Source of the DNA: Fragilaria crotonensis
Taxonomy: Eukaryota; Bacillariophyta; Fragilariophyceae; Fragilariales; Fragilariaceae
Length of the DNA: 51,359 bases
Reading direction: 5' to 3'
Assembly (NCBI GenBank): GCA_022925895.1
Contig: JAKSYS010000454.1
Span: forward strand, 1-51,359
Shown: positions 1-9,169 of the stretch, in pieces
How the letters are laid out: every line of letters starts with the position of its first letter
Numbering within the stretch: the first letter of the stretch is position 1
Position numbers and translations under genes: made by a program
Notes under the pieces: model-generated
The model's input: only the letters and a program-made list of their open reading frames with translations
The model's database searches: none
Told to the model about the DNA's origin: nothing

Positions 1-2155
1 ACTGATACTTTCACGGGATGCCCTCATGTTGTCGAGCTGATTAATAACAAATGTTCCGGATTCTTCCATCACACTGAGTACTGAATGTGAATCAATAATG
101 TATTGTCCTTGCCTGAATATTTTTCTTCTCGAGTCGATGCCAAATTCTTCACTGTGATGGTGGCCGGCTTCTTGTTGAAAAAATCTTTGTGCAGTCATAG
201 ATGGTCCTTCATTGGTTGAGGAATCAATACTTGGGATTGTGCCATCCATTTAAGGCATATGATGAGCTCTAGAATTGTTCCCTGCAGTAGCTTCTTGCAG
301 TTCTTCTTCTCCGCATTGTAGCATTGCCTCAATATCTTCATTGCTCAAAGGACCGACAACATTTGTTCGAGCTGCAATGTCAGATGCTAATGTTGACAAA
401 AGCTGAGATTGTTTGCAAACCAAGGTGTTATTCCCTGTAACTCGACGAACATTTTTTCCATACGTTCCACAATCCGTTGGATAGTAACAAAAACAACAAT
501 CCACCAATATATCGTGGTCGTTTTCTATCAAAATGCTCCATCAGACGAATTCGATTATCCTTCAACCATTTCAATGACTTTCCCGTCAAGATCCAACGTG
601 TTTCAACAAATGTTGGACAGGCACTTTTCATTTCGGAAATCAGATTTTGTTGTCAACGCAAATGTCCAGTCACTGCAGTTGGTCTGTCTGTTTCTATCAT
701 TCCAATATTGAAGTCATGAGAAAAGTCTGGACGACAATATTGTGCTTTACTGAAGTCCATTATAGCAATCAAACAATACACTGGATAAGAAACACCTTTA
801 TCATAGGAGAATTTCCGCTCCTCTGCTGTCCTGTGCCAAAGATTTGTAGGATTTGTCGAGTTATGTGTGTATCCATTTGGTGACACTCCCAGTTCTGTTT
901 GAATCCGATATTTTGCAAATTCAAGTGTCTTGGCATTCGTAAGCGAGTGTCGTCATTTTGGACACTCCGTTCTTCCTACTACTAACCAACATGCCAAATT
1001 GGGGATGACGCGGTGATAGAAACACAAAGCATCATAATTTGTCTGAACCAACTTTTTGCGTGTCGCTCTTGAGATTTCGAATCGAAGTTCTTCGAAGAGA
1101 ATCGGGTCAACAGCATTTTGATGTGGATGCAAACCGTACTGACCTTCGTTTAACCTACTTTCCTCATGTGCCACAGGCTCATGGGTATGCTACGGCACCA
1201 GCCCCTCGTGTCGGACTCCCTCATGCGGTACCTCCGATTCTCTATCAGCTACCCGTTGCTGGCTACTTCGCGTGCTGTGTGAACTCACTTCCTTGAAAAT
1301 GCTCTGTACTTTCTGCCTCCTAGTTGAATCTTTCCTAATTCAATCTGCCCGCCGTCAAGGCCAGCAACATGAAATGCCCTGACCTAGAAATAGATCTGGG
1401 ATGCACATGTCTACTAGAGTTTAGTATAAACCGGCCTTTGTTTAGGGGGTGAAGTGCCTCTGACTGGCTGCCCGCCACCATTCAATTCCCAATGCCACGT
1501 TGTAGTCCGTTTCATATATGCGGATAACTCTCATGTGATGTAATTGGACATTACCTTTGTCCCTTAAGCAGAGAATCATATTTGTCACTTTTTAGCAGTC
1601 ATATGCATACCCTCCTTGCTTCAAAGGAGCATAGTTCAACATAGTAGTAACTGGTAATTCCAACAATTAGGTTCCACAGATCACGATTGGTTTTCACCTC
1701 TTCATCCTCATTGGACAATTTATGGCGAGTGATCCATGTTTAGTGTCCTCAGTGAGCATCCAACGGCAATGTTGAAGTGGATTCCGTCCAATTTATAAAT
1801 TTCTGTACGTCATCATCCTCTGAAATTGTTGGATAGTAGGATTCCATGGTCTCCATTTCGACAGTTTGTTGGCGATGGCTCAACAAAAATAACTTCACTC
1901 TGGGATATTATCAGCTGCAACGTGTCCATCACTGGAGAATCCCAATCGGTCATTTAATGCCACAACGGTAAATGGAGTTCCAGCGGCTTGTCCGAAATGA
2001 AATTGATTGTGCTGTTGAAGGTGTTGGAGGACCTCGGTTGGTAAATCAATTGATTGCCACTACACAATTTTACTGATCTAGTAATTTCACTTACGTTCTG
2101 TCCGTCGTCCGTCCCCTAGTATTTACGCAACGTTTTGCTCTCGTGGAAAACCACC
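1..2155. other. Decayed non-coding stretch upstream of LINE-1
   Basis: No open frame longer than about 100 codons is present, and no LTR, tRNA or tandem array was recognised. The part from 250 to 886 holds minus-strand peptide fragments that look like a transposase and is listed separately. From about 1300 to 2090 I see nothing identifiable. The last 60 bases or so share short blocks with the LINE-2 leader before 36167 (GTTCTGTCC followed by TCG and CCGT, then an ACCATG start context), so the 5' untranslated region of LINE-1 probably begins somewhere after 2080. The exact 5' end and any target duplication could not be fixed. Confidence 0.4.
250..886 (-). pseudogene. Possible hAT-like transposase remnant
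   Basis: Three overlapping minus-strand fragments in different frames read like one decayed protein. The most telling peptide, near 560-631, contains CPTFVETRW followed by KWLKDNRIRL. This resembles the CP-x(2)-V-x-TRW block of the RNase H-like region of hAT-type transposases, as seen in many stramenopile transposon proteins. Downstream, 250-531 continues with a leucine-rich stretch and an acidic tail. No DDE catalytic set, BED finger or terminal repeat could be assigned, and at least one frameshift separates the fragments. The call rests on one motif block, so any other RNase H-fold transposase family is possible. Confidence 0.3.
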
Positions 2156-3715
2156 ATGACCGCGAACGATAAACCTACCGCTCATCCTCATAAGGACGCA
2201 ATCTCTCCTCCGGTCGATGCTGTTTTTGATTTCAGCGTCACCGAGTGGCTTGATGCACCTTTGTATGTCTCAGATCTACCAGAAACTTCCCCGGAAACTA
2301 ATCTACGCGCTATGACCGAGCAAGAGTATCGCAAGTCGACGACACCATCCAACTGGCATCGTTACTTTACCCTTGGTCGTTACGCGGTTGATGGCTTTAC
2401 TTTCGATGCATCCATGGACGACATTGTTGCTGACCCCCTCAAGATTCACTGCATTGTTTGGTACAATTACATGTACCATACTGACCATGGTATTGACATC
2501 CCGGCTCCTCTCCTCCACTGGGCAACCCTGCGTTCTCATCAGTACCTATGCAGCCACGCAGACTCGGCCTTGATCATTGACACCACGAAAGTTACTTGGA
2601 AACATTATGCAAGGATCCATTCCCTTTCTGATAACTGGTCCACGGCACAGGCCAAAAACAGGAAGTCCAAAACTTCTTTGCTCCAAACTCCGGTCTCCAC
2701 CCTTCCTACCAATCATCATGACGCGAGGACTCAGCCTCCTGATGTGGACAAAGCTTCTAATGTTCCTGTCTCTCGTCTTCAGTCTGTCCCCGTCTCGTCT
2801 CCACGCGGCACGAAGAGAGCTAGCAACTCGATCCCCATCCCTGCATCCCATTCCGAAGCACCATCTACAACATCTGAAGGAACGGACCCATCCCTCATTA
2901 CGACTCTGAATGTGAAGGTCTGTGATGGAACCAAACGTGTCACCTTCCGATTGAAATTAAATGTGGACGAGTTTCGCTTGTTTCGGGTACCTGCTACGAT
3001 GAAGGACGCAGTCTACAAATTTTTGAATAAGATTTATGGTGATGACGACGGATGTCTTTTTGACTGGAGTAACAATGGCACAGACAAGTTCGGCACCATT
3101 TCTCAAATGACTCCTCAACAGGTCCGCCAGTTCATCTGCCCTTCGATTACAATTATGCCAGATGCGTCAATGGTCATCCTTCCTATTCGTTATGGATATG
3201 CCGGGATATCTCCCAGCAAGTGGCGAAACCTTGTTTCTACTCAGGCAATCCTGGATGAATACAATGCAACGGTGTCTTTCTCAAATGCGACTAGCACGAG
3301 TGGTAAATTGGTTATTGCAGGTTATGTCCTCTACAAAGCACCAATGACGACCCACCGCAAACGCTGGCTCGACTACCTCCGCACTCAATTGGATGAAGAT
3401 ACACCCCCCTTCGACGTTCTCCTGCACAAGCGTCCTCCGACCGGAGACAAAGGCAAGGTTTTACCCCACCTCGCAATCCAATGTGGAGAATCCCATGTTC
3501 ACTCACTATCCGAGGCATTAGCTGCATACCTTACTGGTGACAAATCTCCGTTGTATCTTCCTCGCTTCTCATTTGAAAGAATGACATCTGAGGAAGCGTA
3601 TGAGATTTTCCTCGACCATGATGCCTATGTCAAAGACCTTCGGTCGTTGCCCCTGTCTCCTCTCCTGCAAAATCTCGATCGTCTCCGCAAAGAACATCAC
3701 ACTGATGGGTCCGTT
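2156..3715 (+). CDS. LINE-1 ORF1, N-terminal 520 codons (interrupted by a TIR element)
   Basis: First part of the ORF1 protein, presumed to bind element RNA as ORF1 proteins of other LINEs do. The start chosen is the ATG at 2156 in the context CCACCATGA, because the LINE-2 copy starts at the equivalent place in TCCACCATGA at 36167; an in-frame ATG at 2135 gives only seven more residues. Two blocks are conserved with LINE-2: near residues 60-140 (WHRYFTLG, then VWYNY, then HWAT) and near residues 265-360 (a lysine-containing core ending KWRN). I recognise no named domain and see no CCHC knuckle. The frame runs to GTT at 3713-3715, then a 789-bp insertion begins and introduces a stop at 3764-3766. 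The protein resumes at 4505 in the same frame. Confidence 0.75.
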
Positions 3716-4504
3716 CACTACAGACCTTTTGGGCTCTGGAGCAGTGGACAATTGAACACGGATTGACGTTTTCCACCGTTTTTTACTATCGGCGTTTATA
3801 AGTGTTTATGAACCAGTCTTTATTTCAGAGTCGTTAACGGCTTTTTAAGATGGTTTTTAATCAATAACTTGACCAATTCCTGAAACGACGATGAGATCGT
3901 GCACCGTTGTGTCCCTTGTATATATATGTCTCATGAGGTTGCACGATCTCATCGTCATTTTGATTTTGAGATTGTCGATTTGAAGCAAGATCATCGACTT
4001 CCACGTGGCATGTAAAAGCCATGTACTGATTCCGCCGTAGATTTCCACAGAAGCAAATCTGTCGTCAACGATGTTGGTTTGGACAGACAAGAATCTCATT
4101 GTCATGCGTCCAAAACAACGTGTACGCGGATGATTTGCAGTCAAATAACATGTAGAATGTCTCACTTGACAATTATGTAGTCAATGTTTTCAATGTTGTT
4201 ATTTGCAGAAAGATTGCAAAGGGCGTTTTAGGGATGATAGCACAGTGATTTTGATGGGCAAAACCTCTTGTTGCGACGGTAACAAGTACTTGGAGGACTC
4301 CAGTACAAGTAATTCTAACGAGTGAGAGCAAGAAAAAAATTTAACGTCTGATGTAAAAAAAAATCAATGCTTTCTACCTCTCCATATAAATACATAGGGT
4401 GAAAGGCGTTGATTGAAAGTTACACAAGAGCAATTTTTTATATAAAATTGCGGCACATAACCAGTGATTGGTCCACCTCTCCAGAGGCCGAATGGTCTGT
4501 AGTG
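3716..4504. mobile_element. Non-autonomous TIR element inserted without target duplication
   Basis: A 789-bp insertion with imperfect terminal inverted repeats of about 38 bp. It begins CACTACAGACC and ends GGTCTGTAGTG. The inner TIR continues as CTCTGGAG and GTGGAC on both sides with about five mismatches and one indel. Removing exactly 3716-4504 joins GTT to ATC and restores the ORF1 frame; the junction reads DGSV-IECTAREW, colinear with DGTTIERSTREW in LINE-2. The host sequence is not duplicated at all. There is no recognisable transposase; the longest internal frame is about 100 codons. Ends of the CACTA...TAGTG type recall the CACTA superfamily, but that group normally leaves a 2-3 bp duplication. 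The interior is A/T-rich with two hairpins, at 3887-3956 and 4430-4451. Confidence 0.8.
3887..3956. repeat. 17-bp perfect inverted repeat inside the TIR element
   Basis: Arms at 3887-3903 (GACGATGAGATCGTGCA) and 3940-3956 (its exact reverse complement) are separated by a 36-base A/T-rich spacer containing TATATATG. A second shorter foldback lies at 4430-4451, where GCAATTTT pairs with AAAATTGC around a six-base loop. Both would form hairpins in RNA or single-stranded DNA. Their role in the element is unknown. Confidence 0.8.
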
Positions 4505-5776
4505 ATCGAATGTACTGCCCGGGAATGGGCACGTCACTTGACCAATCCTGATGGTTCTTCTATGCAAGCAGATGTCGTTAATGGCGGCGACGATCTACTC
4601 TGCTATCTGGTTTTCCCGTCAGCATTCTATGAATCTGCCACTCTGGCTGTAGACCAGTACCGTAGTGCTCTCTACCCTTTCACTCATCGTGAAGCAAGGT
4701 TTCGGGAAAGCATTGGTCCACCTCCTGAAGTTCATCTGAGTAAGCGTGTCATCGCAAACCTTGACTTCGTGAAACGACGTCTCGCAGCTAGGCGTGCATC
4801 AACCTCAGGGTCTGCATCTCTCTCGGCAGACGATTCTGCCTCTGCGACCTCCTCCGTTTCTCTGATTTCAAGACCTATGACACCGGCGGAATCTCTTCGC
4901 CTTCGATATCGGAATAACGATCAGGTCTCCGACGCTGGTAGCAGCCATTCTTCAAACTCTAATGACAGCACTTCACACACGACTGCGGCGTCGTCGAAAT
5001 CCAGTACTGGCCAGATCTCATCACAATCAGCACAGTTTCGGGACTTCCAATCGGCTCTAAGTCGACAGAAGAAGATGTACGAAAAGCAGGAAACTCAATT
5101 CTCTGATCGATTTGCTACGATTGAACGTCAACTCTATCGGTTCAATGATCTGGATACAAAATTGGAGGATGTACAAACTGACTTCTCCTCTCGGCTGAAT
5201 CTCCTTGAGGGTCGCATTCTTCAATCGGTCAAGGATGAATTAATGAAATCATCTGCTTCCATGGAAACACGTATGGACAAATTAATGACGGCGGTCGAAT
5301 CGGTGGTTGTCAGTCAAAAAGGTATCACGGCGGCTACAAGAGTCTTACAGAAGTCAGCCTCCAGTTCTCGGTCGGGATCGTCTAATGAGTCGAAATCATC
5401 GTCAACAATGTCGGTGGAATCAATTGCCATTGTCAAATCTCCAGAACAAAAAAGGCTGAAGTCACGAGAACGCCAGTCCAAGAAATATCCACTGAAAGAC
5501 TCCATTCGTCGCTCCCTGGACAACCTCAATTCAAAAATGACAACTTTGGATCCTCCCACGATCAAACCATCAGAAGTTCAACTTCCGCTCTCGGACTCTG
5601 ACGAGTCGTTGGAGCATTTGTATCTCCAAATGGATGAGTTGGCTCAACACACATCCCGCCCAGAGCACTCCTTGAAGAAAGATTCCCACGACCTCGAGAG
5701 TCAATACACAGCTAGTCACGCCGACACAACGGACAATACAGCAACCACCTCTCCTGGCCGTGATACGACTCCATGA
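4505..5776 (+). CDS. LINE-1 ORF1, C-terminal 423 codons with coiled coil
   Basis: Second part of ORF1, in the same frame as the part ending at 3715. It opens IECTAREW and includes a block shared with LINE-2 (THREARFRESIG here; RREAKYREGIP there). Next comes a serine/threonine-rich linker, then a predicted coiled coil from the QFRDFQSALSRQKKMYEKQE region through IERQLYRFNDLDTKLEDVQ to SVKDEL. The tail is basic, then acidic and serine-rich. A coiled coil is expected of LINE ORF1 proteins, which trimerise and coat RNA. There is no zinc knuckle and no RRM that I can see. The frame ends in TGA at 5774-5776, which overlaps the ATG of ORF2. Confidence 0.75.
   Translation: MECTAREWARHLTNPDGSSMQADVVNGGDDLLCYLVFPSAFYESATLAVDQYRSALYPFTHREARFRESIGPPPEVHLSKRVIANLDFVKRRLAARRASTSGSASLSADDSASATSSVSLISRPMTPAESLRLRYRNNDQVSDAGSSHSSNSNDSTSHTTAASSKSSTGQISSQSAQFRDFQSALSRQKKMYEKQETQFSDRFATIERQLYRFNDLDTKLEDVQTDFSSRLNLLEGRILQSVKDELMKSSASMETRMDKLMTAVESVVVSQKGITAATRVLQKSASSSRSGSSNESKSSSTMSVESIAIVKSPEQKRLKSRERQSKKYPLKDSIRRSLDNLNSKMTTLDPPTIKPSEVQLPLSDSDESLEHLYLQMDELAQHTSRPEHSLKKDSHDLESQYTASHADTTDNTATTSPGRDTTP
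5773..5776 (+). promoter_or_regulatory. ATGA stop-start overlap between ORF1 and ORF2
   Basis: The ORF2 ATG (5773-5775) overlaps the ORF1 stop TGA (5774-5776). LINE-2 has the equivalent overlap TAATG at 45560-45564. Such overlaps in non-LTR elements such as SART1 permit termination-reinitiation, so ORF2 is made in a fixed low ratio to ORF1. The overlap is seen directly; coupled translation is inferred. Confidence 0.65.
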
Positions 5777-6168
5777 TCTCTCGTCCAGAGGTCTCAAGTC
5801 AATCTTCTGCTTCCCGACTTCCCGCTTCCTGTCTTTTATCTATACCGTCTTCCCGTCCCGGTCGAAAGCCTCGTTCATCTCCGATTGACCCCGTACCTTC
5901 GTTATCGTTTGGCGACCCAATAAAATCCAAAGTGCAGGGCTCGATTCGAATTTTCTTCCAAAACGTCAAAGGTCTTACTCACTCCAATACTCTTGAAGAT
6001 TATCGGTACTATCACCAATGTCTTCAAGGGTTGTCAGTCAACATTATTGGACTCGCTGAGACGAATACATGCTGGTCTCATCATCATTTGTCATCAGACT
6101 TCAGAATAGCAACACAACGTTTTCATCGTCAGTCAAAAATCATCTTTGTCGGTGTCTTCCGCGATTGA
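5773..6168 (+). pseudogene. LINE-1 ORF2 N-terminus: start of the endonuclease domain
   Basis: ORF2 opens with a serine/proline-rich leader of about 55 residues. The apurinic/apyrimidinic-type endonuclease (exonuclease-endonuclease-phosphatase fold) follows, with SIRIFFQNVKGL supplying the first metal-site Asn and GLAETNTCW supplying the catalytic Glu. This enzyme nicks target DNA to start target-primed reverse transcription. The frame then runs off into a stop at 6166-6168. The endonuclease continues one frame over from about 6140, so a single indel lies near 6135-6150, in or beside an A-rich run. Apart from this indel the domain looks well preserved. Confidence 0.75.
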
Positions 6169-9100
6169 CCCATGCTTACAGCATGAAAGCTTTCAATCAG
6201 GCGGAAATCTTACGGCAGTTTTCGACGACATCTCTTCTCGTGTTGCGGGTCCAAGTATTGTCGATCCTACGGGCTTAGGACGATGGAGCGGCGTCACAAT
6301 AGAGGGCAATCAAGGAAAGAAATTATCCATCATTACGGCCTACCGCGTGTGTAAAGGATCCCCACAAAGCGCACCTCTTGGGAGTTCGTTTCTTCGGGAG
6401 TATGAATTCTTTAGAGAACGGTTCGGCCAGTCTGTTAATCCCCGTCGACAGTTTTTATGCGACCTCAAGCAATTGGTCTTGGCACTGCAGGAGTCAGGAA
6501 ACTGTGTCATCATTATGTTAGACGCAAACTCCACTATCGACGATAAGGATTTAGCAACTTTTGTTGCTTCATGTGGTTTACATGACTGCCATTCCCTGGC
6601 ACCTCCGCCTTCGACATACATCGGGTCATCTAATCGACGTATTGATTTCATCTTTGGGTGCGACGAGGCTCTGCAGTTGGTTATTAGAGGCGGTATCCTT
6701 GCCTATACCGAAGGTCCCCAGTCTGATCATAGAGGATTATATGTCGATATCTCCCCGGAATTTATAGAACAAATTCCATGGTCGAAGGCTACACCTTCCG
6801 CGGCACGCTCCCTCCATACAGGAAATCCAGAGTTAGTGGAGAAATATAATCTTGCTATGTTAGCTTACTACGGCAAACATCGCATGGTTGAACGCATTGA
6901 GGACTTGTATCAGCGCCATCGACAGATGTCCCGCGAGGATCTACGAGCAGCGCTTATTAGTTGGGACAATGACCAAGGTCGCTCTATGGAGTCAAGTGAA
7001 CGGCTACTGAAGAGACCGCCTCAAAAGTGTCAATGGTCTCCGGCGCTTCGCAACAGTGCAATTCTGCGCAGATATTGGATGCTCCGTTTACGCGAGCTTC
7101 TTCATGGAAAAGATTTTCAGCCTACATTTCTTCGTTGGCAAACGCAGGTTCAGCAAAGCGATTCTAAGTTTCTTTTACCTTCCCTAGGGACTCGGCTATC
7201 TGTTGACCAGATTCGCCATGAACTCACACAGGCTAATAATCGGTTTCGTCGACTTCAAAAGATTTCTACCCCCCTTCGCCTACAGTGTTATGAAGATCTT
7301 CTGGATACATACCTCGCGGATACAAATCCAGCAACGCAAGCATCCTCACGACGCAAGGCAAAGATAGTGATGAATACAATATCGGGAGAAACGACTAGAA
7401 CAACGTTTGGACACATCCGACGGATAACAAAACCATCGGAGCGGTCTAGCCTTTCCAAAGTTCTTGTTCCACCGTCCTCAATGGCACATGAATCTGGATA
7501 TTCAGCTTACCAAATTACCCAAGAACATACGGATATTCCATGGGAAACAGTCTTTACTCGTGAGGAACTTGAAAAACACATCCTTGATTATAACAAAGAG
7601 TCTTTTCGTGCCGCGTCCGAGTCTCCCTGCGGTCATGGTATAATCCATGATGCACTGACCTTCACGAGCTTATCCCCACAGTCCGAAGACCTCCTATCAG
7701 GCATCGTACCCGAGCAGTGGCATGGTTCTGACAACTATCTTCGGGAATTTCTGGCCTCTTTTGTCATTCCAACGCACGTACGTACGCATGGTGATATTCC
7801 TACTGAGATATCATCGGATGAGGTTATTCGAGGTTTTACCGGATGGAAAGAGCAGACATCAACTTCACCAAGCGGTCGTCATCTTGGACACTATCGAGCT
7901 TTGATACAGGACCCGATATTACTGAAGTGTTTTGTCTATTTCATTAATATAGTCGTTGCTCGCGGGATTGCAATTCCACGATGGTGTCGAGCTACAAACG
8001 TCATGATTGAAAAAGACGTTGGAAAACCCTGCATTAACCGATTAAGAATTGTCCACCTGTTCGAGGCGGATTACAACTTCTTTTTGAAACTTCAGTGGGG
8101 CCATCGGTTGGTCCGTCACGCATGTAAATTGGACCTTCTGCACGACTCTCAACACGGTTCCATCCCACGTCGGGCTGCGATCGATCCCATCATGCTCACG
8201 CAGCTCACAACAGATTTATGTCGAGTACTACGTCACGATATGGCTCGTTTTGACAATGATGCTTCAGCGTGCTATGACCGAATCATCGTCGCGCTTGGTA
8301 TGTTGGCTGCGCGCAGATGTGGCATGCCCAAGAACGCGGTTCGCCTCCATGCAGAGGCTCTGCAATTTATGCGGTATACGGTAAAGACAGCATATGGCGT
8401 CTCGGAATCCAATTACTCAGGAACTCCTTTTGCTCCCTTATTTGGAACTGGTCAAGGCAGCGGTGCATCACCGGCAGTCTGGCTATCTCTCGTTGTTCTC
8501 CTTCTACATGCCTTCGACCGAATGGTTCCCCATCGCATGCATTTTGACCCCGTCGCTGGTGGCAGATCACATTCACGGTCATCGGACGCGTTCGTGGACG
8601 ACACGTCAGTTGGTTTTACCTCGTCAACCGATGGAGACTCCTATAGCGATCTTATTGCTCGCCTTGAGAGTGTCGCACAGTCTTGGGAAAAACTTCTTTA
8701 CATGTCGGGAGGAAAACTCAATTTGAAGAAATGTTCTTATTTTGTTCTTCAATGGGAATGGCAGCATGGGCGTCCAGTTTTGCGACGGATGCTACCGACT
8801 GATCCGTCTATCTCCTTGACTCAAGGCAAATCATTAACTCGCCACGCTATCAAGCAAACATCACCGACCGAATCAATCCGAATGTTGGGAGTTCTTATAA
8901 ATCCTATGGGGGATTTTACTGATCACCTTGCTGCTCTGAAAGAAAAAGCAGACACTTTCGCTCGACGTCTACGATCCCCACGGTTGACTGAAACGGATGT
9001 GGCTATTTTCCATCGTTCAATTTATATTCCATCGATGAGATATAGCTTGGCAGCTCGCCACCAACGAAGAGGAACTATCCAAGGTCCAGTCACAAATAAG

Positions 9101-9169
9101 TCGAGTCATCCTTCAACGCCTGCATATTCGCAGCACCATTCCAACTGCCTTACGATATGGCCCTCTTGA
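6146..9169 (+). CDS. LINE-1 ORF2 core: endonuclease remainder and reverse transcriptase
   Basis: Long open frame of 1007 codons; it is the continuation of ORF2, so its first ATG is not a real start. Residues 1-215 finish the endonuclease: MLDANSTIDD (D-x-N), RRIDFIFG and the terminal SDHRG catalytic His motif. A spacer of about 350 residues follows. The reverse transcriptase spans about residues 600-880: RLRIVHLFEADYN, motif A ARFDNDASACYDRI near residue 702, motif B GTGQGSGASPAVWLS, and motif C DAFVDDTS near residue 816. FVDD replaces the more usual F/YADD. All three catalytic aspartates are present. The frame loses register near 9055, where the downstream frame picks up the thumb region ending YGPLELGGLGLYDL. 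Confidence 0.85.
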   Translation: MSVSSAIDPCLQHESFQSGGNLTAVFDDISSRVAGPSIVDPTGLGRWSGVTIEGNQGKKLSIITAYRVCKGSPQSAPLGSSFLREYEFFRERFGQSVNPRRQFLCDLKQLVLALQESGNCVIIMLDANSTIDDKDLATFVASCGLHDCHSLAPPPSTYIGSSNRRIDFIFGCDEALQLVIRGGILAYTEGPQSDHRGLYVDISPEFIEQIPWSKATPSAARSLHTGNPELVEKYNLAMLAYYGKHRMVERIEDLYQRHRQMSREDLRAALISWDNDQGRSMESSERLLKRPPQKCQWSPALRNSAILRRYWMLRLRELLHGKDFQPTFLRWQTQVQQSDSKFLLPSLGTRLSVDQIRHELTQANNRFRRLQKISTPLRLQCYEDLLDTYLADTNPATQASSRRKAKIVMNTISGETTRTTFGHIRRITKPSERSSLSKVLVPPSSMAHESGYSAYQITQEHTDIPWETVFTREELEKHILDYNKESFRAASESPCGHGIIHDALTFTSLSPQSEDLLSGIVPEQWHGSDNYLREFLASFVIPTHVRTHGDIPTEISSDEVIRGFTGWKEQTSTSPSGRHLGHYRALIQDPILLKCFVYFINIVVARGIAIPRWCRATNVMIEKDVGKPCINRLRIVHLFEADYNFFLKLQWGHRLVRHACKLDLLHDSQHGSIPRRAAIDPIMLTQLTTDLCRVLRHDMARFDNDASACYDRIIVALGMLAARRCGMPKNAVRLHAEALQFMRYTVKTAYGVSESNYSGTPFAPLFGTGQGSGASPAVWLSLVVLLLHAFDRMVPHRMHFDPVAGGRSHSRSSDAFVDDTSVGFTSSTDGDSYSDLIARLESVAQSWEKLLYMSGGKLNLKKCSYFVLQWEWQHGRPVLRRMLPTDPSISLTQGKSLTRHAIKQTSPTESIRMLGVLINPMGDFTDHLAALKEKADTFARRLRSPRLTETDVAIFHRSIYIPSMRYSLAARHQRRGTIQGPVTNKSSHPSTPAYSQHHSNCLTIWPS

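Noticed and set aside
3713-4502. Reading the 789-bp insertion as a spliceosomal intron (GT at 3713, AG at 4501-4502).
   Set aside because: Splicing there gives TCC-TGA, an immediate stop, and the ends are clear inverted repeats. Only removal of 3716-4504 restores the frame.
3716-4504. Firm assignment of the TIR element to the CACTA (EnSpm) superfamily.
   Set aside because: The termini fit CACTA...TAGTG, but the 2-3 bp duplication is missing and there is no transposase to confirm it.
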